From contig CAIUUO010000159.1 in NCBI GenBank assembly GCA_903902325.1, positions 1-41,687 of the forward strand: a DNA stretch of 41,687 nucleotides, written 5' to 3'. Under the pieces are notes generated by a model that did not search any database, was not told the DNA's origin, and saw only the letters and a program-made list of their open reading frames with translations. A program made the position numbers and the translations under genes. Source of the DNA: an uncultured Bacteroidia bacterium. GTDB taxonomy: Bacteria > Bacteroidota > Bacteroidia > Bacteroidales > Prolixibacteraceae. Below, in pieces: positions 16,623 through 24,995 of the stretch (position 1 is the stretch's first letter; the number at the start of each line of letters is the position of its first letter).

Positions 16623-18479
16623 ATGAAAGTAATGTCCAAATATAGAATATTGGCGATCCTTGTTAGTGCGATCTTCATTTATGGAGCCTGTACCAAGGAA
16701 ACTGCGAATGTAAAGCTGACTCCGGCGCTCTCCAGCACACAGACACAAAACGTCAAGTCTGACGCTGCGACGGTTACCGGTTTTGTTGTAGCCGAAGGTG
16801 ACGGATTTACGGAAAAGGGTGTTGTCTACAGTACGACTCCTGCACCGACAGTGTCCAACAGCAAGGTTGCCTACACCGGAACTGCTACCACTGCCGCCTA
16901 TAATGTGACCCTGACAGGTCTTGCCTATGCCACCAAGTATTATGCACGTGCCTACGCTACAAGCGCAAGCGGCACAATCTACGGAGATGAGCTTAATTTT
17001 ACCACTTTGCCGGTTGTTCCAGTACTTACTACTGCCGCAATTACGGTAATTACGGGTAATTCAGCTACAGGCGGTGGCAATGTAACCGTTGGCGGAGGCG
17101 CTGATGTGACAGCCCGTGGTATTGTTTTCGGTTTGAATCATAACCCTACTACGGCTGATACCAAGACGTCTGATTTAAAAGGTACCGGAGCATTTGTAAG
17201 TTTACTGACCGGACTCAAGGGAAATAAAACCTACTATGTCCGATCCTATGCAATCAACAGTGCAGGTACTGCCTACGGCCCTGAAGTTTCATTTACCACT
17301 TTGGTCGATATGCCAGTTGTAACAACTACGGATGTTTCCGTGGTTACAAAGGCTTCTGCAATTTCGGGTGGCGCCGTGACCTATGACGGTGGTGGCATAG
17401 TTTCTGCCAGGGGCCTTGCCTGGGGTACAGCTGCCAATCCGACCACAGCCGGAAGTAAAATTGACGGAGGTACAGGATTAGGCGCTTTTGTCAGCAACCT
17501 GACAGGATTACAGAAATTCACGACCTACCACGTCCGTGCTTATGCAACCAACAGCGTGGGTACAGCCTATGGCACAGACATCACCTTCACGACGCTAGCT
17601 GATATTCAAACCTGGAACATTCCAGGTGACTATGTTGGCGCCAGCTATCCAGGATCATCACTTGCCGACTGGTCGCCTGACAAATCACCACAGGTAATCA
17701 GCACAATTACTGCATCCAATCTATTGGAAGGATATGTCTACATGGCCAATGCGAGCAATAACTGGAAGTTTGCTTCCCAACCCAACTGGAACGGTCCAAA
17801 CTATGGCGATGACAATAAATCAGGCAAATTGGATCCCAATGCTGCAAATAACATAGCTTCTGCGAAAGGATACTACAAGTTGAATGTGAACACAACTACC
17901 ATGACTTACACCGCTGTTGCTACAGCATGGGGTGTAATCGGTGATGCTTCCCCTCAAGGCTGGAATGATGAAACAGCATTGACATACAGCCCAACCCAAC
18001 GCGTCTGGCAGGGTGCCATGCACTTGACCGCTGCTACCATTAAGTTCAGGGCAAATCACGACTGGAACTACAATTACGGAAGTGACAAGACCGATGGTAC
18101 TTTGGGAGCCGGCGCTGCAAATATCCCTGTTTCACTGGAGTCTGACTATACCATTACCCTGGATTTGAGCCATCCGAATGCATATACCTATTCTGCAAAC
18201 AGATGGGGTGTTATCGGTGATGCGACTCCGGGCGGATGGAATACAGATACCAACATGACCTGGGATGCAGTTAAGGGAGTTCTCAAAGTCACGTTGAACC
18301 TGACAGCCGGTTCCATTAAATTCCGTGCAAACGACGATTGGGCGATCAATCTGGGTGGTGCTAATCTTAATGCACTTACACAGGGCGGAGACAATATTGC
18401 CGTTGCTGCAGCTGGAAATTACACACTGACACTCGATGTACTGAAGGCAGTTCCTTCCTGCACGATTACAAAAAATTAA
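16623..18479 (+). CDS. SusF-like surface glycan-binding lipoprotein with Fn3-type repeats
   Basis: 618 aa; start at 16623 or at the Met three codons on. The lipobox is IYGAC (Cys23). Three tandem fibronectin-III-like repeats (about 38-129, 130-228, 229-326) share 'ARG-V-...GTAYG-...-FTTL' patterns such as KTYYVRSYAINSAGTAYGPE. Three SusE/F-type carbohydrate-binding modules follow (326-434, 435-526, 527-618); the last two contain WGVIGDASPQGWN / WGVIGDATPGGWN and FRANHDW / FRANDDW. The Fn3 repeats take the place of the usual single SusF N-terminal Ig domain and probably act as a spacer that lifts the binding modules off the membrane. Probable role: surface starch capture. It is the fourth gene of the susC operon and is followed by a terminator-like hairpin. 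Confidence 0.87.
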   Translation: MKVMSKYRILAILVSAIFIYGACTKETANVKLTPALSSTQTQNVKSDAATVTGFVVAEGDGFTEKGVVYSTTPAPTVSNSKVAYTGTATTAAYNVTLTGLAYATKYYARAYATSASGTIYGDELNFTTLPVVPVLTTAAITVITGNSATGGGNVTVGGGADVTARGIVFGLNHNPTTADTKTSDLKGTGAFVSLLTGLKGNKTYYVRSYAINSAGTAYGPEVSFTTLVDMPVVTTTDVSVVTKASAISGGAVTYDGGGIVSARGLAWGTAANPTTAGSKIDGGTGLGAFVSNLTGLQKFTTYHVRAYATNSVGTAYGTDITFTTLADIQTWNIPGDYVGASYPGSSLADWSPDKSPQVISTITASNLLEGYVYMANASNNWKFASQPNWNGPNYGDDNKSGKLDPNAANNIASAKGYYKLNVNTTTMTYTAVATAWGVIGDASPQGWNDETALTYSPTQRVWQGAMHLTAATIKFRANHDWNYNYGSDKTDGTLGAGAANIPVSLESDYTITLDLSHPNAYTYSANRWGVIGDATPGGWNTDTNMTWDAVKGVLKVTLNLTAGSIKFRANDDWAINLGGANLNALTQGGDNIAVAAAGNYTLTLDVLKAVPSCTITKN

Positions 18480-18491
18480 TTTTTAATTTTT

Positions 18492-18598
18492 AAAGTTCCC
18501 AAAGTTTTTAGTTACGGTCAAAAGGATTCGTAGCTCTAGACTTTGGGAACTTTTTATTTTGGGCAAATTTAGCCCATGACAGAACTTTGGGAACTTTT
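18492..18598 (+). terminator. CTTTGGGAACTTT hairpin, terminator-like, with an extra copy
   Basis: A perfect 13-bp stem is formed by AAAGTTCCCAAAG (18492-18504) and CTTTGGGAACTTT (18541-18553), followed by TTTTATTTT; the loop is 36 nt. A short GGGC/GCCC hairpin (18561-18575) and a third copy of the word (18585-18598) follow. This probably ends or attenuates transcription between the SusF-like gene and the amylase. The repeated word also makes it look like one of the dispersed word families; a similar word occurs at 24240. Confidence 0.55.
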
Positions 18599-18649
18599 AT
18601 GGATCAATTTGCATACCTTCGGTACCTGTACCATACATCATCCTTGCTC

Positions 18650-21445
18650 ATGAGAACTTTTACGTTACTGATTGTCATGTTGATGTTTGCCAAAATCGGC
18701 GTTTCGCAGATAATTACCTCCAATCCGGCACTGCCCAACGATCTGCAGTCAGTTACAATTACCTATGATGCAACAAAGGGTACCGCTGGACTGAAAGATT
18801 ATACCGGAGATGTGTATGCGCATATCGGGGTTATCACCGACAAGAGCACTACTGCTTCCGACTGGAAATATGTAGTGGCTGCCTGGGGGGTCAATGTCGA
18901 TAAGGCAAAAATGACGCGCACAGCAGCCAATCTCTACCAGATAACATTAACACCCAATATCAGGCAATATTTTGGTGTGCCTGCAGGAGAGATCATCCAG
19001 AAAATTGCTTTGGTTTTCAGAAGCGGCGTGATGGTTAGCGGCAGTTATCTGGAAGGTAAGGATACAGGCGGGAAAGACATTCTGCTGGGTGTTTTTGCTG
19101 CAGGGTTCAATTTTGTCATCCAGCAACCTGCCAAAAATCAGGTGTACCAACCCTATGCCAATATTCCATTTTCTGCAACAGCATCAGCAACTGCAGACCT
19201 TGAACTTTACCTCAACAACAAAAAAATTATCTTCCTGACAGGGACGAACATTGTCTATAATTTCAATATTCCCTCCGGTGATTACTGGATCAAATCCAGG
19301 GCCATTACAGTAGCCAAGACCATAGAAGATTCTGTTTACGTGCATGTTATGGGAACAGAAGTCTCTGAACCAAGGCCAGCCGGCGCCAAAAAGGGGATCA
19401 GCTATCCTGATACTCAATCTGCCCTGCTTGTATTGTGGGCCCCTTTGAAGCAGAGTGTCTTCGTCATCGGTGATTTCAATGACTGGCATCCTTCTTCAGC
19501 TTCGCGAATGAAACGCGACGGCGACTATTTCTGGCTAAGAATCGACAAACTTACACCCGGCAAGGAATATGCCTTCCAATATCTTGTCGATGGTACCCTC
19601 AAAATTGCAGATCCCTATGCAGACAAAATCCTGGATCCCTCAAACGACCAATACATCAATGCCGCGACCTATCCCGGACTGATGCCCTTTCCTACCGGGA
19701 AAACAGATGGCATCGTCTCAGTTCTTCAACCCAACAAAACCAAATACAGTTGGCTGGCAGCACAATTTACTCCACCCGCCTCGGATACTTGTGTCATTTA
19801 CGAAGCATTGGTGCGGGATTTTGATGAAAAACACACTTTTGGAGGAGTCGCAAGTCATTTGGATTATCTCAAAGACCTGAAAGTCAACGTACTGGAATTG
19901 ATGCCTGTCAACGAATTCGAGGGCAACAGCAGCTGGGGGTACAATCCATCCTTCTACTTTGCCACCGACAAATATTATGGTCCGGCCGATGAGTTCAAAA
20001 AATTGGTTGATCAATGCCACCAGCGGGGAATTGCCGTTGTGATGGACATGGTACTGAACCACTCCTACGGACAAAGCCCATTCCTTCAACTTTATTTTGA
20101 CGGAACGAATCCTACCACCCAGAATCCATGGTACAACGTTAAAAGTAATTTCATGAATCCGGATGCGCAATGGGGCTATGACTTTAACCATGATAGTCCT
20201 GCAACGCGCGAATTAGTTGATAGTATTGCCTCTTACTGGATGAGCGAATACAAGGTGGATGGATTCAGGTACGATTTCACCAAAGGATTTTCCAACAACA
20301 TCAAGGATGCCACTTCCGACCCCTGGGGCAGCAAATACGATGCGCAACGGATTTTCAACCTCGAACGGATGGCCGGTCAGGTGCAGAAAAGGAAACCCGG
20401 AGCACTTGTAATCTTTGAACATCTATCGGATAACCCGGAGGAGAAGGAACTTGTGGAATCGGGTAACGGGATTCTTCTCTGGGGTAATATGGCCTACAAC
20501 AGCCAGCAGGCAGCCATGGGTTTCACGGACAATAGTACATCCGATCTGACCTGGGGCAGCTACAAGGCAAGAAACTGGAGCCTGCCTGCCTCTGTCGGTT
20601 ACATGGAAAGCCATGACGAGGAACGGATCGCCTACAAATGCATTGCCTTCGGAAATTCAGCAGGTACTTATTCTACTAAAGACAGTACGACTGCCTACAA
20701 AAGGGCCGCGCTTACAGCCGCGCTCTTTATACCCATCCCCGGACCGAAAATGATCTGGCAATTCGGAGAACTGGGCTATGCCTATTCTGTCGATTATGGA
20801 GGACGCCTGAGCGAGAAACCCATACATTGGGACTACGTTGACAATCCCGCCCGCACTTATCTCTTCCGCGTGATGGCCAAACTCTTTTACCTGAAAAAAA
20901 CCTATCCGATCTTCAAGACCACAGATTTCACCAATGATCTTACCGGAGGACTCAAGTGGCTCAAGTTGAATCTCAACGGAGAGAGTGTGCTTGTTTGCGG
21001 AAATTTTGGCGTCGCTTCTGCAACACTCAACATCCAGTTCCAGAAAGCAGGAACCTGGTATGAATATTTTACCGAAACGACATTCCTGGTCGCTACTACC
21101 AGCCAGAGCATAGTACTGGCCCCCGGAGAGTACCGGCTATATTCGACCCAGAATTTTGCCAAACCCAACATTATCACCGAGGTAGAGGTCATTCCAAAAC
21201 CCGAAGCAGGTTTTGTGGTATGGCCGAACCCAGTTAGTGAGACCATGCAGATTTCGTCTGCATCACCCCTTGCCAGGATTCTGGTGTATTCTATAACAGG
21301 GGTAAAAATGAAAGAGATCACCCTGACGGGTACGGAAACCTCCGGTCAACCACTCTTTCTGGGAGATCTGCTGCGCGGAAATTATGTGATCCAGGTAGTT
21401 GACAGCAAAGGGAAAATGGAGTCGAGGAAGATTATCAAATATTGA
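18650..21445 (+). CDS. Secreted alpha-amylase-type GH13 with T9SS sorting domain
   Basis: 931 aa from the Met at 18650, which opens a clean signal peptide (MRTFTLLIVMLMFAKIGVSQ); the 21 upstream in-frame codons run back through the CTTTGGG repeat and are rejected. The N-terminal beta-domain (21-240) is of unclear family, then comes a CBM48-like early-set domain (FVIGDFNDWHPSS, about 250-340). The GH13 barrel shows DMVLNH (466-471), nucleophile Asp542 in GFRYDFTKGF, acid/base Glu590 in LVIFEHLSD and Asp656 in ESHDEER. The last 75 or so residues (VVWPNPVSETMQIS ... GNYVIQVVDSKGK) are a type A T9SS C-terminal sorting domain. The protein is therefore exported through T9SS and displayed or released, unlike the lipoprotein SusG. 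It should start starch breakdown outside the cell. Confidence 0.92.
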   Translation: MRTFTLLIVMLMFAKIGVSQIITSNPALPNDLQSVTITYDATKGTAGLKDYTGDVYAHIGVITDKSTTASDWKYVVAAWGVNVDKAKMTRTAANLYQITLTPNIRQYFGVPAGEIIQKIALVFRSGVMVSGSYLEGKDTGGKDILLGVFAAGFNFVIQQPAKNQVYQPYANIPFSATASATADLELYLNNKKIIFLTGTNIVYNFNIPSGDYWIKSRAITVAKTIEDSVYVHVMGTEVSEPRPAGAKKGISYPDTQSALLVLWAPLKQSVFVIGDFNDWHPSSASRMKRDGDYFWLRIDKLTPGKEYAFQYLVDGTLKIADPYADKILDPSNDQYINAATYPGLMPFPTGKTDGIVSVLQPNKTKYSWLAAQFTPPASDTCVIYEALVRDFDEKHTFGGVASHLDYLKDLKVNVLELMPVNEFEGNSSWGYNPSFYFATDKYYGPADEFKKLVDQCHQRGIAVVMDMVLNHSYGQSPFLQLYFDGTNPTTQNPWYNVKSNFMNPDAQWGYDFNHDSPATRELVDSIASYWMSEYKVDGFRYDFTKGFSNNIKDATSDPWGSKYDAQRIFNLERMAGQVQKRKPGALVIFEHLSDNPEEKELVESGNGILLWGNMAYNSQQAAMGFTDNSTSDLTWGSYKARNWSLPASVGYMESHDEERIAYKCIAFGNSAGTYSTKDSTTAYKRAALTAALFIPIPGPKMIWQFGELGYAYSVDYGGRLSEKPIHWDYVDNPARTYLFRVMAKLFYLKKTYPIFKTTDFTNDLTGGLKWLKLNLNGESVLVCGNFGVASATLNIQFQKAGTWYEYFTETTFLVATTSQSIVLAPGEYRLYSTQNFAKPNIITEVEVIPKPEAGFVVWPNPVSETMQISSASPLARILVYSITGVKMKEITLTGTETSGQPLFLGDLLRGNYVIQVVDSKGKMESRKIIKY

Positions 21446-21618
21446 TTCGACAATGTGGCAATTCGACAATTCGACAATTCGGCGATGAGATGATTAATTG
21501 ATGTGCTGATTAGTTGATATAGCAATTATTAATTTAGCGTATTTAAGAAGATTTCCCTTATTACCACAAAGGTAATTTTCCATACATTGTCGAATCGTCG
21601 AATTCCCGAATTGTCGAA
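21444..21618. repeat. ATTCGACAA-word inverted repeat between convergent stops
   Basis: The left arm (21445-21482) has ATTCGACAATGTGGCAATTC and further ATTCGACAA words. The right arm (21581-21618) has the complement, CATTGTCGAATCGTCGAATT and CCCGAATTGTCGAATTG. The core of about 100 nt contains GATTAATTGATGTGCTGATT-like words. The amylase stop TGA (21443-21445) overlaps the first word, and the dehydrogenase stop (21628) lies 10 nt beyond the other arm, so the element exactly fills the space between two convergent genes. Confidence 0.85.
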
Positions 21619-21627
21619 TTGATTTCT

Positions 21628-22989
21628 TCACTTCACCACGATGCTCTTGACATTTACGAACTCCCTGATCCCGAAGGCTGCCAGTTCGCGTCCATAACCA
21701 CTTTCCTTAATTCCGCCAAAAGGAAGGCGGGGATCCGATTTGACGAAGTCATTCACGAAAACACAACCAGCCTCGAGCCCTTTTTCAGCCAGCATTTTAC
21801 CCTTGGAGAGATCGGAAGTAAACACCCCGGCACCCAGTCCGAAAACGGTATCATTGGCAATCCGGATGGCTTCTTCCAGGGTCTTAAAGCTGTACAATAC
21901 CGCTACGGGACCGAACAGTTCCTCATGGTAGGCAGGCATCCCGGGAGTCACGTTTTCCAAAACAGTGGGAGGATAAAAGGCTGCTTTACTTTCAGGGATA
22001 AAACCGCCCAATAACACGGAAGCGCCCATCAACCGGCTCTTTTCGACCTGTTGGTGCAGTTCATCGCGCAGATCTGTCCGGGCAAGCGGTCCGATGGTCG
22101 TCTGCGCATCAAACGGATCCCCGTAAACAGACTGTGTCATCAGCCTTACGAATTCGGTCTTAAAGGATTCGTAAACCTGATCGGCCACTATGAATCGTTT
22201 CGCACCGATGCAACTTTGGCCGGCATTCAGGAGCCGGCTGGTCACACACAACCTGGCAGCCGATTTGATATCTGCGTCCTCCAGTATCAGGTAGGGGTCA
22301 CTGCCTCCCAGTTCGAGAACGGATTTTTTCAGCGAAGCGCCTGCTGCCGATGCCACGGCTTTGCCTGCGGGAGTACTTCCGGTAAGGGTTACCGCTTTGA
22401 CCAGGGGATTTTCTATTACAGCCTTCACTCCGGCTGAACCAGTCAGGATTGTTCTGAAAACATTTTCCGGGAAACCGGCATCCCTGACCAGATTTTCAAT
22501 GGCGAGCGCGCATCCCGAAACATTGGATGCATGTTTTAAAATCCCGGTATTTCCGGCCATCAGCGCTGGCGCCAGGAAGCGGAACACCTGCCAGAAAGGG
22601 AAATTCCACGGCATCACGGCCAGGATGGTGCCGATGGGTTGAAAGGAAATATATGCCTCAGCAGCTTCTGTTTTTACAGCTTCGTTTTTAAGGAACGATT
22701 CAGCATTTTCGGCATAAAAGCCACAACACATGGCACATTTGTCAATTTCGCCCAGGGCTTCACGGAGAACCTTGCCCATTTCTGCCGAGACAAGCGCAGC
22801 AAGTGACACTCTGTTTTCAGTCAGTTTGGATTGAAGATTTTTCATCAACTGAGCACGTTGCCCAAAACTTGTAAGTTTCCATTGCCGGTAAGCGGCATCC
22901 ACCTGCAAAGCAATGGTTTCTATCTCAGGAGTACTATATTCCCGGTAGGTCTGGATGATTTTACCTGAAAAAGGATTGACGGATTGCAT
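21628..22989 (-). CDS. NAD(P)-dependent succinate-semialdehyde-type aldehyde dehydrogenase
   Basis: 453 aa, the length of the short SSADH (GabD/Sad-like) branch. The Rossmann and active-site signatures are complete: PWNFP with Asn129, TGSTPAGK (203-210), the general base Glu226 in LELGGSDP, and nucleophile Cys260 in NAGQSCIGAKRF. The late motif is EELFGPVAVLY and the C-terminal one LPFGGIKESGYGREL. It oxidises an aldehyde, probably succinate semialdehyde, to the acid in the cytoplasm. It stands alone. A TAATTTTG box (minus strand, 23014-23007) 18 nt upstream of the ATG fits a -7 element, with no convincing -33 partner. The substrate is an inference from subfamily likeness. Confidence 0.92.
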   Translation of the reverse strand: MQSVNPFSGKIIQTYREYSTPEIETIALQVDAAYRQWKLTSFGQRAQLMKNLQSKLTENRVSLAALVSAEMGKVLREALGEIDKCAMCCGFYAENAESFLKNEAVKTEAAEAYISFQPIGTILAVMPWNFPFWQVFRFLAPALMAGNTGILKHASNVSGCALAIENLVRDAGFPENVFRTILTGSAGVKAVIENPLVKAVTLTGSTPAGKAVASAAGASLKKSVLELGGSDPYLILEDADIKSAARLCVTSRLLNAGQSCIGAKRFIVADQVYESFKTEFVRLMTQSVYGDPFDAQTTIGPLARTDLRDELHQQVEKSRLMGASVLLGGFIPESKAAFYPPTVLENVTPGMPAYHEELFGPVAVLYSFKTLEEAIRIANDTVFGLGAGVFTSDLSKGKMLAEKGLEAGCVFVNDFVKSDPRLPFGGIKESGYGRELAAFGIREFVNVKSIVVK

Positions 22990-23266
22990 GGTGAAGAAGT
23001 TTTTATCAAAATTAGCGTAATTTTTTTGTTATAGTTACGTATGAGGAAAGGTCGGCTTTTTGGTTTCTTTTCAGGTTTGAACAGGGCGTAATATTCTGTG
23101 AATTCCAACCACATCAAGATGGATAAATTTTACTTTCTGGCCACACATACGGAGCATTTTGATTTTTAGAGTGGTCATATCCCTTACAAAATTAAATTGT
23201 TGATTCTTATTTATTTTCAAGTTATCAACCAGAGCTGACAAGAGTCAGACTTTATTCTTTTTTACT

Positions 23267-24232
23267 ATGGCAGGCAGGAATCCTGAAATTATAAAATACC
23301 GACTGGTCGGTGTGATTTTGTTGATCATATCTTTGGTTTTGATCATTTTGTTTTCTGATTTAATGATCCTTCCGGAAAGACTCCCGGTCAGACGAGTGAG
23401 TTTGAATGAGCAATCCTTCCCGGAAAGCATTCATCTCCTTAAGACCCTATTTTTTTATATAGTTTTGGTTTCCATGGCTTTCGGTCTCTTTTTCGTGTTG
23501 GATATTTATCACCTCTTTCTACGGTTCTTTGGCAATTATGTCGATAGGGATGGGATAAAGAAGTTTTTTCTGAATGACAGATTATGCAGCAAGAAATACA
23601 TACCAATGTTTTTATTCGTTTCAGGTACTTTTTTTGGCACACTCTTGCAACTTTTTTTTATAATCAACGGCGAGCCACAACAGGAAGGTTTTATGGAACA
23701 CATCAGTGAGTGGATACTCTTGTTTTCTGCTTTTGTTATGTTGATTTCCACTTTGAAAGTATCCACCAGTCCTAACTTTCGAGATAGTAGAAAAATAACC
23801 GTACTCCTGATATTGGCTATTGCCGCCGGACTATTCTTCCTATTTGGGGAAGAGATCAGTTGGGGGCAGCGGGTATTTGGATTTGAGTCGTTTGGTATAT
23901 TCAAACAATACAATTATCAACATGAAACCAATCTGCATAATTTCTTCAATCCTATGTTTACTTTATTGTATCCGTTGGTAGGTATGAGCTCTTTTGTCAT
24001 CTTCTGCATTTTTTGGTTTTTCAAAAAAGGTCAATCCGATCTTATCGACCTGTTTCTTCCCCCTCCAAGCCTATTTTTTCTGACGTTCATCATGGCTTGT
24101 ACCGCATATATGGGTCACAGTGAGATTTATGAAGAACTTGTCTATGTATTTGCCCTGTTGTACAGCATACGGATTCTGGTTTGTCTGAGTTCCCCAAAAA
24201 TTGATCCGGGTATTCAAACTCCGACATCCTAA
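23267..24232 (+). CDS. Conserved polytopic membrane protein with EEISWGQ motif, unknown function
   Basis: 321 aa with about seven or eight hydrophobic segments (15-35, 58-82, 112-135, 146-163, 180-195, 230-255, 265-285, 290-305). The most striking part is FLFGEEISWGQRVFGFESF followed about 15 residues later by NYQHETNLHNFF: a membrane-edge run of acidic, Trp, Gln, His and Asn residues that I recall as conserved in uncharacterised bacterial membrane proteins. The pattern of Glu, Glu, His, Glu and His could bind a metal or form an active site, but I know of no assigned function. It stands alone; the 277 bp upstream, shared with the divergent dehydrogenase, show nothing else recognisable. Confidence 0.8.
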   Translation: MAGRNPEIIKYRLVGVILLIISLVLIILFSDLMILPERLPVRRVSLNEQSFPESIHLLKTLFFYIVLVSMAFGLFFVLDIYHLFLRFFGNYVDRDGIKKFFLNDRLCSKKYIPMFLFVSGTFFGTLLQLFFIINGEPQQEGFMEHISEWILLFSAFVMLISTLKVSTSPNFRDSRKITVLLILAIAAGLFFLFGEEISWGQRVFGFESFGIFKQYNYQHETNLHNFFNPMFTLLYPLVGMSSFVIFCIFWFFKKGQSDLIDLFLPPPSLFFLTFIMACTAYMGHSEIYEELVYVFALLYSIRILVCLSSPKIDPGIQTPTS

Positions 24233-24239
24233 TTGCCTG

Positions 24240-24255
24240 AAACTTTGGGAAGTTT
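24240..24255. terminator. Small palindrome between convergent genes
   Basis: AAACTT-TGGG-AAGTTT is a perfect 6-bp stem with a 4-nt loop, located 8 nt after the stop of the membrane protein and 20 nt before the stop of lspA on the other strand. The low GC makes it a weak terminator. The sequence resembles the CTTTGGGAACTTT words at 18541-18598. Confidence 0.35.
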
Positions 24256-24275
24256 CTAATTATTGCCTATAAACT

Positions 24276-24995
24276 TTAAACAGTTTCCTGATTTTTAGCC
24301 TTCAATGTCTCCTCTTCCGTCACATCAACAGCCTCATTGCGGGAAATTTGCGAGTCATCGTTGTCGATTGCTGGAACGGGAACCTCTTCCTTTTTCTCGT
24401 CAAAAAAGCCCCTGTAGAAAATAAAGATAGACACGATACCGACCGAAATGGAGGAATCCGCAACGTTAAAAACAGGTCTGAAGAAAACGAATTCCTGTCC
24501 GCCCCAGAGTGGTACCCAGGAGGGGAAATGGCTGTCGATCAGGGGGAAATAGAACATGTCCACAACTTTTCCAAGCAAAAAGGTAGTATATCCGCCGCCC
24601 GTTGGGAAAAGGGTTGCCACCTGACTGTGGCTTTCATTGAAGATCAATCCGTAAAAGGCACTGTCGATCAGGTTTCCGGCGGCACCGGCCAAAATAAGCG
24701 AAAAACAGATAACAATTCCGAATGGCACCTCTCTTTTCCAGAGTTTGGCGAGGTACCATCCAAGGGCTCCGATGGCAGCTATTCTGAAAATCGATAGAAA
24801 ATACTTGCCAATGTTGTTTCCAAATTCAAATCCAAATGCCATCCCATTGTTCTCCACAAAATGGATGATGAACCAGTTTTTGGCTATGACTACTTCTTCA
24901 CCCAGCATGAAGTGGGACTTAATATAAATTTTCAGGATCTGGTCAAAAAGAAGGACCAAAAAAATGATCAGGATGGATTTTGTTTTAACGCTCAT
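24276..24995 (-). CDS. lspA: Signal peptidase II, second tandem copy (LspA)
   Basis: 239 aa from the Met at 24995 (MSVKTKSILIIFLVLLFDQI); 27 further upstream codons lie inside the preceding lspA copy and are rejected. Four membrane segments; the catalytic aspartates of this aspartyl peptidase are in GNLIDSAFYG and FNVADSS. It cleaves the signal peptide from diacylglyceryl-prolipoproteins in the inner membrane, a heavy duty here given the many lipoproteins. It overlaps the first copy by 11 nt (ATGAGCGTTAA), so the two are translationally coupled. Unlike the first copy it ends in an acidic tail of about 45 residues (EKKEEVPVPAIDNDD...). About three-quarters of residues match the other copy by eye, which points to tandem duplication. 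Confidence 0.93.
   Translation of the reverse strand: MSVKTKSILIIFLVLLFDQILKIYIKSHFMLGEEVVIAKNWFIIHFVENNGMAFGFEFGNNIGKYFLSIFRIAAIGALGWYLAKLWKREVPFGIVICFSLILAGAAGNLIDSAFYGLIFNESHSQVATLFPTGGGYTTFLLGKVVDMFYFPLIDSHFPSWVPLWGGQEFVFFRPVFNVADSSISVGIVSIFIFYRGFFDEKKEEVPVPAIDNDDSQISRNEAVDVTEEETLKAKNQETV

Noticed and set aside
18587-18649. Upstream start of the T9SS amylase
   Set aside because: The 21 extra codons cross the CTTTGGGAACTTT repeat and precede a complete signal peptide that starts at 18650.
21444-21627. Small RNA or gene between the amylase and the dehydrogenase
   Set aside because: The region is fully explained by ATTCGACAA inverted arms and an AT-rich core; no promoter or ORF was seen.
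22990-23266. Possible small gene in the divergent gap between dehydrogenase and membrane protein
   Set aside because: Only short frames without family-like features; most probably promoters and leader.
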